Positions 45,121 to 56,300 of a stretch of 64,000 nucleotides of DNA are shown here, in pieces. A program made the translations under genes and the position numbers. Source of the stretch: Chondrus crispus (lineage: Eukaryota; Rhodophyta; Florideophyceae; Gigartinales; Gigartinaceae); contig NW_005179021.1 of the NCBI RefSeq assembly GCF_000350225.1, forward strand, positions 62,001 to 126,000, written 5' to 3'. The stretch's first letter is position 1, and every line of letters begins with the position of its first letter. The notes below the pieces were generated by a model, which searched no databases, was not told the origin of the DNA, and saw only the letters and a program-made list of their open reading frames with translations.

Positions 45121-46212
45121 CATAAACATAAATCCAGGGGTGAGAGTTTTGAAAGTTGAACATTTAGCATAATATAGACGTGCCGTAAAGTTCCATTTTT
45201 GAAAAATCTTCGGAACAGGTGGTGTCATAAATTTGCACGTCTTGGGCCTTTTCATTTGTTCCTTTACAAATCGCAGTTGCTGTGAAAAGATTAGGCAATG
45301 TCAAGAACAATATTTTTTATGCCACTAACGTAGTATAAGACTTTCCAGCACACTGGCGGCCGTTAGCGAATAGAAGTTTTTTGGGTGAAGGTTTTGGACT
45401 GTCGCTAACGAACAGTCTTCGTGGGCCAGTCTAGCGGCGAGCAGATCAATTAATCTTGTTCCAGACGTCGCCATGATTTTCATATCTCTCGTGACAATGC
45501 AATAATCGACACCGGAGTATTAAAATTCGGCCTGGGATCACAAATATCCAAGCGGGCGATGTGAACAGTTGCACCTACAAATCCCTTACAGACGTCCGGT
45601 CGAGATCGCTCCACGCGAAGTACGCTACTCATTTGGGCATATGTTTTCCACGTGCGCTCCAGGCCTGCAGGTTGCAGGCATTGCCATTACATTGCTCCGC
45701 CCGCTCAGGCGGCGCTCCCCGCCTTCCTGCCTCCCCATGGATCGTGCCGCCAGGAATCGCTGCCTCCATACCTTCAAGGTGTAGAGGCAGCGATTCCTGG
45801 CGGGACTGCCGTCTGTGGCCACCCGTCCCTGCCACTTTTGCCAAATTCCCTGTGCCACCCCTCCGTCGCACTGCCTCACCATTGAACTTTGACTTGTTTT
45901 CAACTGACTAGCTGTCGCTTTTAACCTTCATCTAGCCGCCGCATTACCGCTGATTTGTTGCCGTGTCATGGCGGCTGCCTCGATGCAAATTCTCTGTCCT
46001 CGTTTAAGCGCCGCCTACGGCTTGCAGCTTGCCATATTCATCGATAGGAACGACAATGGGATCTTGAACCTGGGACCGATGGGGAGGGGGCCACTTAGAC
46101 CAAGGGGTAGGAATCGACACTGCGCCTCCACTGGTTCACTGCTGTTGCAGTGTGCGAGTAACGGTGTTGCTCGGAAGGGCTGGTGTCTACCCGGGTACCA
46201 ATCTTGAAGGGA
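45121..46212. other. unassigned stretch with a long inverted repeat
   Basis: No supported gene. Overlapping frames at 45560-45910 on both strands reflect local GC and the inverted repeat at 45747-45803. Confidence 0.45.
45747..45803. repeat. perfect 20-bp inverted repeat
   Basis: Arms 45747-45766 and 45784-45803 (CCGCCAGGAATCGCTGCCTC) match perfectly. The 17-bp spacer itself contains ACCTT-C-AAGGT, giving a stacked hairpin. Confidence 0.93.
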
Positions 46213-47010
46213 TGTCGTAGCGCTAAGGAAAGGATATGCTTATTCTTCGCTCCGCGTGACCCAGACTTCCCGCAAAGAGTAATGTAGCCTAAACAACGGT
46301 ATATCGGCTGCTATGGGAACTCCCTAGGGACTGTCACAGCAGCCTCTACTCCGCAGACGTAGACTGACAGAAAGTCGCACTGACACGGACGGTTTCCGGG
46401 GGCCGAAGGTCGGACTTTCCTGCGGTGGGACTGACTCCCTTCAGGAAGCTCTCATTGTTGTAGATGCGATACAACCGTTGTGATCAATACACTGAGACCG
46501 GAAAGAGAGGATAAGCTATACCTAAGGGAGCCTGGCGGACCACTGCGACGGAACTCCAGGTGGAAAGGTCTATACGAAAGGAAGAATAGAACAGAGTAGG
46601 TACCCAGCACTGGACACACGCAGCTTTGATGGAGCGTAGGGCAGTAAAGCCGATGGCGAGCTGGAAGCCCATACGGCTCACCATCCGTGCAGTCGAAGGT
46701 GTAGAGTGGAAAGTAAGGAGAAGCGTGCTTGCCTCTGTTTACCTCCAGTCCGAACCCTACTTGTCTTCCACCCCTGGTGGGGTGGTGGCTCCAGACAGGC
46801 TCCAGTAACTGTACTTGCCGTATCTAGCTTTCTGTAACTTACGGTAACTAAAATTGGACTACTGTAATAACCCAGCGACTGGTCTCGCCCCCACGAGTAC
46901 ACCTGTACTAGCTGGTGCCCCATATTACTCGTGGGCGCCCACATGGCCACCTTGCCACGCGCTGACTACGTGTCGGGTCACATCTCACATGGGAGTCTGG
47001 CCCGGCGCCG
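46213..47010 (-). repeat. probable gypsy-family LTR (LTR D), ends not fixed
   Basis: Begins TGTCGTAGCGC and shows the order of blocks seen in LTR A and the solo LTR: a GAAGCGTGCTTGCCTCTGT block, like the GAGGCTTCGTGCCTCT block of the solo LTR, then an A/T-rich strip near 46840, then a GC-rich right part. ACCCGGGTACCA lies just outside the left end, as a tRNA-complement-like string would. No target duplication was found and the right end is a guess. Confidence 0.35.
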
Positions 47011-47720
47011 CCTAGTTCAATAGCATTCGTACCAATTGTAATGCAGTGGACAAGGCGACAGGGGTCGGAGCGTCCTTCTATGTCCGAGCATGCTCAAGGG
47101 CCAACCGTATGCGCAGCCATAAATCGATTCCCCTTCACGTTTTCATGTCACATCAAGCCACAGATGCAGAATAGGGTGTTGGATCGTTTGTACATCAGCC
47201 GCCTAAATCGCTCCGCATGGTGCATGTCTATCTCGCAGGCCTGAATGAGCAGAAAAAGGGAGTTTTTTCCTCCATTCGACACACGGAGGCAACGAACATC
47301 ATGCATGGTGACATGCTCCCCCGAACTTTCCCTAATATATTCCTGCCCGTACAACTACTTCGCAAGGAGCTCTGCGACCATCCAAGCAACTTTTACGGAG
47401 CTACGTAGCTTCTTGAATTCCTGAGATACTATTTTGATATGGCTTTACTTTAGAGGGATCATGATGACTGTAGCAAACCACTTCATCAGGATCAAGAAGT
47501 TCTTGAGGGAGCAATAGACATCTTTATGGAGATAGTAGCAGTCGGTCGTCCAATGCAAACAGGTCTCTCCTAAACGGACAGCACTTATCCCATAACTCTA
47601 CAACGTACTACTAGGCATGCCCAAGCGACAAGCCCATGAGACAAGTTTCCCTAACAGAGCTGCGCGCAATCTATCTACACATATAGCTACCCAAAGATAA
47701 ACTTTAGTGAACACAAGTGG
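47011..47720. other. unassigned stretch
   Basis: Short frames only. It may include worn parts of the Copia element whose RNase H lies to the right, but no motif is visible. Confidence 0.4.
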
Positions 47721-48020
47721 ATGGATTTGGACGCGTGTGCAATGTTCAGTTTGCAGATTCAATTCGTTCTGAAGCTCAAGCTGGTGGGTGTCACTATCCT
47801 ACACCTTAGAGTCTACGCCGATGCGGTTTTTGCATCGAATCTGGACTTTAGCAGTCACGTTGACTTTGTAATTATGCTACGTGGTTGCAGAAACACTGCT
47901 CATGTTGCAATCTACCTTAGCAGGAAGTCTAGAATAGTTGTGCAATCGATCATGAGATGTGAGATATTTGCTTTACCCGATGGTTTCGATAGAGCTTTCA
48001 TGATACACCACCATGGTGTA
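47721..48020 (+). pseudogene. Copia RNase H fragment
   Basis: Resembles the RNase H of the Copia element at 4 kb, though from a different lineage: Y-A-D-A-V-F-A-S-N-L-D-F matches the D-A-S-F-A-x-N-x-D-F block, and S-I-M-R-C-E-I-F-A-L matches the S-V-M-A-A-E-A-I-S-F block. Catalytic Asp and Glu are kept, but flanking pol domains are absent. Similarity ends at a palindrome beginning at 47999. Confidence 0.6.
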
Positions 48021-48078
48021 TCATGGAAGTTCTATTGCTGAATAAATATTTTCTAGGTCATCATGGCCTAGAAAATAT
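47999..48078. repeat. two neighbouring palindromes at the end of an RNase H fragment
   Basis: First: 47999-48025, 12-bp perfect arms around CCA. Second: arms 48046-48060 and 48064-48078 (15 bp, one mismatch) around TCA. They are 20 bp apart. Confidence 0.92.
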
Positions 48079-48251
48079 GTCTTGACCGAAGATCCTGCTG
48101 TTCGAAATAAAAACTCGAACCATGTACTCGGCACCGGTTCAGAAGCATCAAAAACCAGGTAAATCGTGTTTTAATCGGCATAGCCGCTACACGACAAACA
48201 CATAGCCGAGAGAAATCACTAATCTTGGCCTTATGGATTCCGAAAATGCAA

Positions 48252-48312
48252 TCTCAGATGCATCTGAGAACACGCACAACATTCAGCCCATGGGCTGAAT
48301 GTTGTGCGTGTT
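48252..48312. repeat. two abutting perfect palindromes
   Basis: 48252-48269 is an 18-bp perfect palindrome (TCTCAGATGCATCTGAGA). 48269-48312 is a 44-bp perfect palindrome (half ending GCACAACATTCAGCCCA). They share base 48269. Confidence 0.97.
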
Positions 48313-49471
48313 GGGGCGAGACGCTGAAGGTGGCGTCTCAAGTATGTGTGACTGTAGAAATGCGCACGAGCGCTTAGCCAGTGTGCAAAATTGCGTAATA
48401 AAATGTCTTGCGAATGAGAAGGTGAATGCTTACCAGAGCGTGAATTTTACTTCTTTGGATGTTGTATGTCTTATCTGTTAAGAGTTGCTTACGGGAATAA
48501 TTACTGTATTGCATCTGCAGATGGTTTTCAATACGTTGCAGACCGTCAGACTTAATCACGCTCAATTCTGCTGAATTTAGGGTTTCGGTGCTATGGCATG
48601 TTAGATGCGGTCCATAGGCAATATGGGCCCGATGGGCCCGATCATGCTGAAACTGTTGTTTGTGGGTGGAAACATTGCAGAGGGCATCTATTGTTGACGA
48701 ATGACACAATTGTGTCAACACTGACCAACACCAATAAATCGTTTTAGCTTATCAAGGAACTTGAAACACGCGAACATAATAATCTTTTCAAGCAATTGGT
48801 GACAAGAACAAATATAACTAATGATTGCTCATTGCATGCAACGGTGTCTTGTCTTGTCCTTGTCATCTCTTGCCACTCTCTGAGTTTTCCTGTACTCAAA
48901 ATACGTTTTGTGCGTTTGAGGCAAGGATTTATTCGTGAATTCTTGTTCTTCGAAAAGAAAAAGGTGTCAGCTCGAAAATATAAGGCAGCATGAAGAACTA
49001 GAAATGTAATGTCCCTAAAATAGTATAGAAAGACTAATAGATCTTTGTCACAGTTGGACGGCTACTGCCGAAAGAGTCAATAGATTCTCATAACACCCGG
49101 CAGGTACTGCATACAACAAATTCATTGCAAATTACAACACTGAGAATCAAGAATAGCAAATTTTATTCACATTAGTCTACCATAACAATATAAGTGGCTG
49201 CACAGTGCCGATCAAGTCGAAAATGAAGTGGACGAACTAATTCAAAACTCTCGCCCTCTTTCTATATCACTGCACAATTGCGCGTAACACCCCACTCGAG
49301 AATCGCGCCGAGACTGAAGACAGTCCTTCCCACGAATTACCAACATGCTATTTTCCATCTATCCCAACCAAACCCCAAACATTCACGACAACCCCAGCCC
49401 TCTTCTAGATCCCAAACCTTGCCATCTCCCTCTATCATCACCTCAAACAAGCTGACCTCATTGCTGTGACA
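48313..49471. other. unassigned stretch
   Basis: A/T-rich with short frames; no family recognised. The last 200 bp precede a PIF transposase start and may be its 5' leader. Confidence 0.5.
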
Positions 49472-50455
49472 ATGGCAAATGAGAGCCATGGCCAAGCTGC
49501 GACAGCTTTGCAGCTTCTTGCCGATGTCTCTGTCGACCGGCGCAACGAATTGCAGCATTTCGACGACGACAGTGCTCCCTTTGATTCCGATGACAACAAT
49601 GATGTAGATGTCCCGATTTTTGATCGCTTTTACGAGCAAGGGGGTTCCACGGCGTTACTAGAGATGACCAACTTCGATCCCACGTCGTGCTTGGCGATAT
49701 AGACTGTATTTGAGGGCGTGATAGTACAAAATCCGTCCATACTGGCATGGACGAACTACTCATGACTTCGTGTATTCTCAAACATGGGGGACAGCGGGAT
49801 GTTTTAGCAAAACTTGTTTGAGTTGAAGGGTACATCTTTCGAAGAGCTGATTATGAAGTTTGTTGACATACTTTAGCTTCCTGCATATGGGAAATACGTC
49901 CAGTACCATGCAACCAAGTGGAAATGATGACTGTGTCGGATGTTGCTCGTTGGTTAAATTTTCCATTTGGCCCGTTATGCTACAGACGTGATATATCAGC
50001 TCCTTTTTTGTCGGAGTGGAAGTTTAGGAGAGGGGAACAAACGTTTAACGGAAAGCACGAACAATATGGATATAAGATGAAAGTATTTGTACTTCCATAC
50101 GGCTTGGATACTAGTTGTATCGAGCATGAGTTTGGTTTGGTTTCAAACCTGCCTCTTTTTGAGAGAATGCAATACTTTCAAAAAGAACAGTTGCAGAAAA
50201 AAGGGATGACTAATAATTGAATGAGGATGGTCCGTTTGTGAACGAATATCCCGAAGGCTTGGCTTCCCTGACTTATAAAGGGTCTGAGGGGGCCGTAAAT
50301 TCTATTCGTGCAATTCATCCCAAGAAAAGGCCACATAATGCTGTAATGCTTCCATCAGATGTCAAACCAAATCGTCTGATTTCGCGGGACAGGATTATTG
50401 TCGAAATTTTCTTTGGCAGGCTGTGCAGAATTTCGAACGTCACGAACTCTTAAGT
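49472..50455 (+). pseudogene. PIF/Harbinger transposase (copy 2)
   Basis: Begins at ATG 49472. The N-terminus parallels copy 1 closely: A-L-Q-L-L-A-D-V-S-V-D-R-R-N-E-L-Q and P-I-F-D-R-F-Y-E-Q-G-G, including an acidic D/S/N-rich linker between them. A stop falls at about 49700. The next parts are in other frames: 49918-50220 (K-H-E-Q-Y-G-Y-K-M-K-V, where copy 1 has K-H-K-L-Y-G-Y-K-V-E-V) and 50217-50453 (Y-K-G-S-E-G, H-P-K-K-R-P, and Glu in I-I-V-E-I-F-F-G). Both catalytic Asp sites are lost (R-D-I-S-A-P where T-D is expected; V-S-N-L where S-D is expected). The C-terminal tail is absent. Confidence 0.78.
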
Positions 50456-51992
50456 GGTAATAGAACGAAGGTTCGTATGATGGGATTTTTGAAATTGTGA
50501 TTGGAACTCAAGAATTTGCATATTCGGTGGAATCCATTGCGACTTGAAGACGAGCAGGCTCATCGTCAAATAAAAACTCGTTAGTTCAGAACTGCGGAGA
50601 GCTATGCAAAGAAGAAGAAGCTGGTGCAATAAATATACCGTGATTAATCCTTGCGCCTCCGGTCGACCGGTCATGACCCAGATTTCGCCTCTTCCCGTAA
50701 ATAGAGGACGACGCCAGTCGCTATTTTGATGACTGACACATGTGTAGGTGTGCGATATGCTCAGAGAGTAGCGATAGGCGCGAAGGGGTGTCTGTGGGAT
50801 GATGCAAAACATCCTCTCAGAAGTGAAATCGTAGTGGGTCACTGCGATCGATATTGACTCCCTTGCCCCCCTCGAGCTTTATAGCAAGGCTCCGCGCAAA
50901 CGCCGAACTTGTATACAAACGCACATTATGCGTAACTCCAAATTCAACACCCCTACAAATGAAGGAATAAAATAGCAACTAAAACTCTCTCACGCAGTGG
51001 CAGCGCGGGAAATGATGGTCAAATGACTATTGACAGCGCGACGGAATCAGTGAGAAGGGTAAGAGGCGCATGAACATTCAGTTTTGAGCGAGCTGCGTTC
51101 CTGATCGGGATCCCCAGGGCTTGTGTCGTATTCTTTCACTGAACCTGTAAACGTTTGTCAGTTATGGGGTTGACGACATTGCACAATCATTTCTACAAAG
51201 TATGTCGATGCGCACTGAACGGCTTGGTGCCATTGTTTGCTGACAGATTTAGGAAGAACCTCAATCATTTAGGTGGTGCTCTGTTTTTCGGAAGAAAGGG
51301 GGTCTTTGGTTAAGAGATCTACTGTACAGACGGGAGGCGTCGCACAAAGAAAAAGGGTTTTAGCAGACGGTTTCGAGCTGTCGCTCACGAATGGTCCCCT
51401 TCGACTGATTGAGGAGCACAATAATCCCGGCCGTGCCGGCGCGATTTGCAAAACTCTCTTTTCAACGCAGTAGTCCACAGTTGCAGAAATGATGCACAAC
51501 TCAGTGTGTATCATCTCCATGGATGTTTTAGTTTCACATTTGATTCACTTTTCTATTGAGTTTCCGAGACCCCACGTCAATTCGAGCAATTGCAATATTC
51601 GAGGGATCCTCTGCAGTTTCTCTACTGCAGTGGTTTCTTGGACGCTATCCCGGCATGTAGGAATTGCGTGTATTCAGGATCTCAGCACATAGAGACAGGC
51701 AGGACAAGAGGAGGCTTATCCATAACTTGAACGTGTAAAGCGGAAGGCAACAAGGTCGGACAGACGTTACTTCCATCTTAATTCCAGATGTACCCTTCTC
51801 ACTGGCTCAATGTGGGACGCATAAGAAGTTATGATAAATATGCGAATGCAGTGCGTATTCGAAGAAAATTGCCTTTATTTGGACGGGAGAATTGGTCTTG
51901 TTGCGTAATCAGCGACATGGGTGTCCTACGTGTAATACTTGTGACAGGGAGCGGTAGGACTCTGGGAAATAGGTGTCGTACATTGGTGTACT
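50456..51992. other. unassigned stretch
   Basis: Short frames on both strands with no recognisable domain, and no repeat noticed. Confidence 0.5.
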
Positions 51993-51997
51993 GTAGG

Positions 51998-52105
51998 TGC
52001 TGTACGATAGCCACCTGGACACGTTTAGCCACACCACACCACAGTACTTAAGCCCGTCGTCGCCCCCTCCAGTAAACTGAGTGGGTATCATCGCCCTTGA
52101 TCACA
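51998..52105 (+). repeat. 5' LTR of the compact Copia element
   Basis: Starts TGCTGTACGATAGCC and ends TTGATCACA, flanked by GTAGG on the left. Confidence 0.9.
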
Positions 52106-52385
52106 GGTTATGGACCCTTTACGCTAAACTCCCTCGCCTTTCTCTTCTCCCTCTACGCCGGCGCCTCGCCGATCTCCTCAACCGGCACCTTGCCGTCACC
52201 TCAACCGGCACCTTGCCGTCACCCTCCGGCGATTCGCCGATACTTCCCCCACCATCGATCCTCCTTCCTCCCGTTCCGACCGCGCCCAGCGCCGAGCCCA
52301 ACTTCGCCTTGTTGCTGATCGCGAGGACGAACTTCGCACCCTCCCTGAAGACCTTTTCGCTCAAGTCCTTCTTGAATCCCCAGCT
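52106..52385 (+). other. leader of the compact Copia element
   Basis: Begins GGTTATGGACCC directly after the LTR, where a primer-binding site is expected; I cannot match it to a tRNA. A 22-bp direct repeat (CCTCAACCGGCACCTTGCCG in both copies) lies at about 52165-52215. Confidence 0.4.
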
Positions 52386-52964
52386 ATGAACCCTCCCCCA
52401 ACCGCGGCATCCACCGCGGCCCCAAACTCCTCCACCGATCCTGCCCGACTGTCCGTAGTCTCGCTCACATTTGACAACTACGACCTATGGTTCGAAAATC
52501 TCAACCTCCTCTGTTCCCTTAATGACTGTGCCCACTTCCTTACAGCTGATCCTCCCGCCCCCACCCAAGCGGACGTCCTCCTCAAACACAACAAGCTCTT
52601 TGCTTACGCCAAGGCTCTCATCCTCAACAGCTGCTCTAACGACATCCGAATCCGCCTCAGCAAAGAGGACCTTCGCCTCTCGCCCTTTGGGTTATGCACA
52701 CGCCTCCTCACCCTTACTTCCACCAACCCCACCAACGCTCCCTATCTTCTCTCCGCTCTGGCCAAACAAACCCTCCTTCGCCCCGGTGTTTCCATTCACA
52801 ACTACATTGGCCAGCATCGTGAGATCCGCTCGCGCATGCTCGCGAGTAACTACCCCGGAATCCAGGACCCTTCCATGTATGCTGAATTTCTCATTGATGG
52901 CCTGATCCACAATCCGACGACCTTCCGCCTACAAGTCTATGCATGGACAATGTCTCCACGCTGA
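52386..52964 (+). CDS. Copia gag of the compact element, fused out of frame to RNase H sequence
   Basis: ATG 52386, 192 residues. After a Pro/Ala/Ser-rich start comes the Copia gag fold (L-T-F-D-N-Y-D-L-W-F-E-N-L-N), then D-I-R-I-R-L-S-K-E, T-L-L-R-P-G-V-S-I-H-N-Y-I, and Y-A-E-F-L-I-D-G-L. The family pattern ends near residue 181. The last dozen residues are read from the RNase H remnant in the wrong frame, so the deletion junction near 52930-52943 also supplies the stop. No zinc knuckle remains. The frame has no internal stop. Gag alone can form particles if it can still assemble; that is inference. Confidence 0.75.
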   Translation: MNPPPTAASTAAPNSSTDPARLSVVSLTFDNYDLWFENLNLLCSLNDCAHFLTADPPAPTQADVLLKHNKLFAYAKALILNSCSNDIRIRLSKEDLRLSPFGLCTRLLTLTSTNPTNAPYLLSALAKQTLLRPGVSIHNYIGQHREIRSRMLASNYPGIQDPSMYAEFLIDGLIHNPTTFRLQVYAWTMSPR

Positions 52965-53197
52965 AAACAGCCACATCGGACCACCCCACGCCCAAGCTGA
53001 AGCACGTTGACATCAAGTACCGCTTCCTAACAGAACAAGCCCTCCGAAAACCCCTCACTCTCCTTCACGTCCCTTCTACCTCCAACCCCGCTGATTGCCT
53101 AACCAAAGCGCTCAAACCCGCCGTCTTCCAACGGCAGCTCGCGCTCCTTCGCCTCTCCTCATGCGACCTGCCGAGTGCGGCGACTGCTGTACGATAA
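52936..53197 (+). pseudogene. C-terminal RNase H remnant of Copia pol
   Basis: Reads M-D-N-V-S-T-L-K-T-A, K-H-V-D-I-K-Y-R-F-L and S-N-P-A-D-C-L-T-K-A-L, the last part of Copia RNase H (usual form: C-D-N..K-H-I-D-I..A-D-x-x-T-K). It overlaps the end of gag in another frame. The upstream catalytic residues are deleted, so it has no enzyme function. It may be kept for a cis signal near the 3' LTR. Confidence 0.85.
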
Positions 53198-53259
53198 GCT
53201 GCATCCACTCAGCAGGCCCACATTCCTTCATCTACTCAACTCCTTTCTCACCCATCACT

Positions 53260-53367
53260 TACTGTACGATAGCCACCTGGACACGTTTAGCCACACCACA
53301 CCACAGTACTTAAGCCCGTCGTCGCCCCCTCCAGTAAACTGAGTGGGTATCATCGCCCTTGATCACA
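53260..53367 (+). repeat. 3' LTR of the compact Copia element
   Basis: Same sequence as 51998-52105 apart from the second base; flanked by GTAGG on the right. Confidence 0.9.
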
Positions 53368-53372
53368 GTAGG

Positions 53373-56300
53373 GCCACGTTCACATTCTACAGTAGAAGAG
53401 TTCGCCAAGGTACTGGACAGTGCATTTAGTTCATAGTGACGAAAGGACGCGATGCGATCGGTCTTCATCCCATCAGAACTCGTGGTGCTCGTTGACACGC
53501 CGACGAGTGGTAGTTCAGGCCCAATTGAGGAACAAGGGAGGGCAGACGCCCGCTGGAATGCAAGCGCAGAGAAGGGTGGCAGATTGAGACGAACGGTCGC
53601 GGATGCGTGCGGAACAGAAGCAGGGAACGTTCATATGGGAATGGACTGAGGAGTACGCGGGGGAGGAAGAGGTCACGACACGGACGCGGAGGAGAAAGAA
53701 GTCGCTGTGTGGTTGTTGCCTGAGAGCCTGTGTGGCTGGCTGTTATCACTGCTTGCGCATTCTAGGGTACTTCCGTTGCGTGTGTTCGTAGAGAAGGGTG
53801 TTGTTCGCGAAGAAGAACTGATAAAGCACCTGATTGTTGTGTAAAACAAGCCTACAGGTGGTACCTGTAACAGTCTCCAAAGTGTGCCATGGTCAAAGTG
53901 GGACGACGAGAAATTTCATGTCTTGCACGAATCATCTGTGATGGGAGAGACCCAACAAAGCCGACGCTGCCGTGTGCTTGCGGGTCCTCAACAACTCGCC
54001 TTCCTCAACCGGCATCCGCTGTTTTCGGGCTCTTGGCCATTGCGAAATTGGCAAGTCGTCGCAAACTATGTCTTCGAGAGGCGACACCGCAGACTGCGCT
54101 TTCAGACGTTTCTGAGAGTCAATATTTTTTTGTTTGCAGTATCATTCTCTACATTAAAATCCTGAATGTGATAATCGTTGGGTACGGGCGCTATTGGAGG
54201 ATTCCGCCCCTCCAAACGAGCACGAACGGACTGCAAATTGCCAACCGTCGCTGCGTTTCCTGTTGCGAGGAATTTTCTATTAGATTTCTTAGGTGTGGGG
54301 TTCTTTGACAGGCATATATTCTTTCTCAGAATATTGCGCAACACATAATCATTATTGGGAGCGACGGAAACCTCTGCAAAAGCATGAGCAGAAAACTGAC
54401 CGTTTGTAAGAGCATGTGAATATGTTTCATCAAACGAATATATTTAATTCGTTCCGAAATAGTTAGCAAAATCATATGCGCGAAACTATGCGGCGCGGCA
54501 TTATAATTTTGGTGTCACAATTTGAGCCTTGTCACAGATTGAGCCTGTGAGAAGGGTACCTTCAAGCGCACATCAGCTGAGGTCACTTGTGTTAAACCCC
54601 GTTTCTATCAGTGGCGTTGCAGTCCCACTTGCTTCATCACATTGCCCCTTTGCCAACCTCGTATTGCACAAACTTTAGCGGTTATACATGATACGTACGC
54701 ATCGTAGAAGGGTGAACCGCTGTGCTCTACCTGCAGTTGCGCGCCCGCTCTCTTCAGGTGAGCAGCTTTACAACGACGGTCATAAGGTACTATATATTAC
54801 TGTATCTTCGAACGGTATCGTACGATGTCATACTGAACCAGCAATGGTCATGGACTTAATGGCGAGTGAAGTGGAAGTTGTCGTGTCGGTCTCACATGAG
54901 TCGATTGTTAATGCGAAGCAAGAGAGTGCGAGAATAGGGAGTCTTGCAGCTGCGAGGGGATTACGGTTTTTTTGATGGATGTGAAAAAAAGTACCGTGAC
55001 AACGGTATAGGTTGACGTGGCTCGGAGGAGGCAAGAAACCAGCGTGGACCTTTGCGGAATCGACACGAACTCGTGATGCAATATCAATGCAGATGTACGT
55101 TGTGGTCACTTGGAGCATTGCTTCACACGCGCACTTCTGTTATAGCAGGCTCCATCTGAATAGAAATCCATCATCAAAGCAGAGACTGAAGTCCCAGGTT
55201 GTCCTGTAACAGTGACGCAACAACGTAGTACAGAATTATACTGTACCCATAGGTACAGTATCGTGTTTTTTTTTTGGTTTACAGGGTTGACGATGCATTT
55301 AGCACCCCGTTTTGTGGATGTTCTGTCCGGTTCACTTCTTGTATTCCGCGTCCTCGGTTACGCGGTGATCATGTGCGGGACTCAGCCGAAGATCCTTCAC
55401 GTATACTATCTCTGACCAAATGTGAAGATTTTCACGCTGAATGAAACGGGTAAACCCCCACATCTTTGAGGAACCATTGCGAGTGGGTTTACGTCCGCTA
55501 TTCGTGTCCACAGAGATACAGGAAGAAGCTTTGATCTCATTGATGTGCAGTACAAAAGTACCAGTCCCGAGGTTTCACTTGCAGTCCATGGAGCGTAAAA
55601 TGAAAGCATGAAAACCATGACTTGATTCAACTTTATAGCTAAAAGTCCTACAGTATGGTTTACAAAATCTATTGATTGTTACACTGTACAGTACAGCGGT
55701 CTCGTGTTCCATTAGACTCCCTGTGCTGACCCTGCCATGAGAAGTCTCAAAGACGTTCGTTCTTCTTCTACTGTACTACAGTGCAGTAGGATATGTGTAA
55801 CACAGAGGAGGCGTCGAAGTCAAGGTCCTCTCGTGTGTGTTTGTCGGCATTAGAGCATATTGATGACGCAGGCTGGGCTCCTTGGACAACGCTACGATGG
55901 CGACTCTACTTTCAAACGCAGCTACGTAGAACTGGAACGCCAGTTGCCAGGGGAAGGGTAAATCCTTCGTAGGCAACCGTCGGCTGCCATGTGTGCTTGG
56001 AACATATCACCTTCATGCCCAAACTTCTCACGTTGACGGATATGTTTCTCATCTTTGTGTCAGTTTTTGAGTGCCACGTTATGTGTTCTTTTATCTGAAG
56101 ATGGAAAGGACCTCTCGAAAAGTTCTTACAGAACACAGTTCAAATAGTGCGCGTAGTTGCAGTGGCCATAGTAATTTACTCTAAAGGCTGTTGATAGAGA
56201 GCACCGAAACTCATCCGTGCATGCATTTGTTACGAACATCAAAAGAGGGCCAGCTGATGTGAAGTCCCATTTTGCTCGCCAGGACATGATAGGCGTCCCG

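Larger units (their letters stand above)
51998..53367 (+). mobile_element. compact non-autonomous Copia derivative (gag plus RNase H tail)
   Basis: LTRs of 108 bp (51998-52105 and 53260-53367) differ only at the second base (TG versus TA), and GTAGG is duplicated at 51993-51997 and 53368-53372. Between them are a leader, a complete-looking gag and the last part of RNase H; protease, integrase and RT are gone. Total 1,370 bp. Nearly identical LTRs and an intact gag frame point to recent insertion, with enzymes supplied in trans. This matches the described class of terminal-repeat retrotransposons with a gag domain. Confidence 0.9.

Noticed and set aside
54102..54344. Minus frame as part of a Tigger transposase
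   Set aside because: Only a faint resemblance; no catalytic or DNA-binding motif could be placed.
55424..55450. K-I-F-T-L-N-E-T-G as a first catalytic motif of a Tigger element
   Set aside because: The catalytic Asp would be Asn and no other transposase motif lies nearby.
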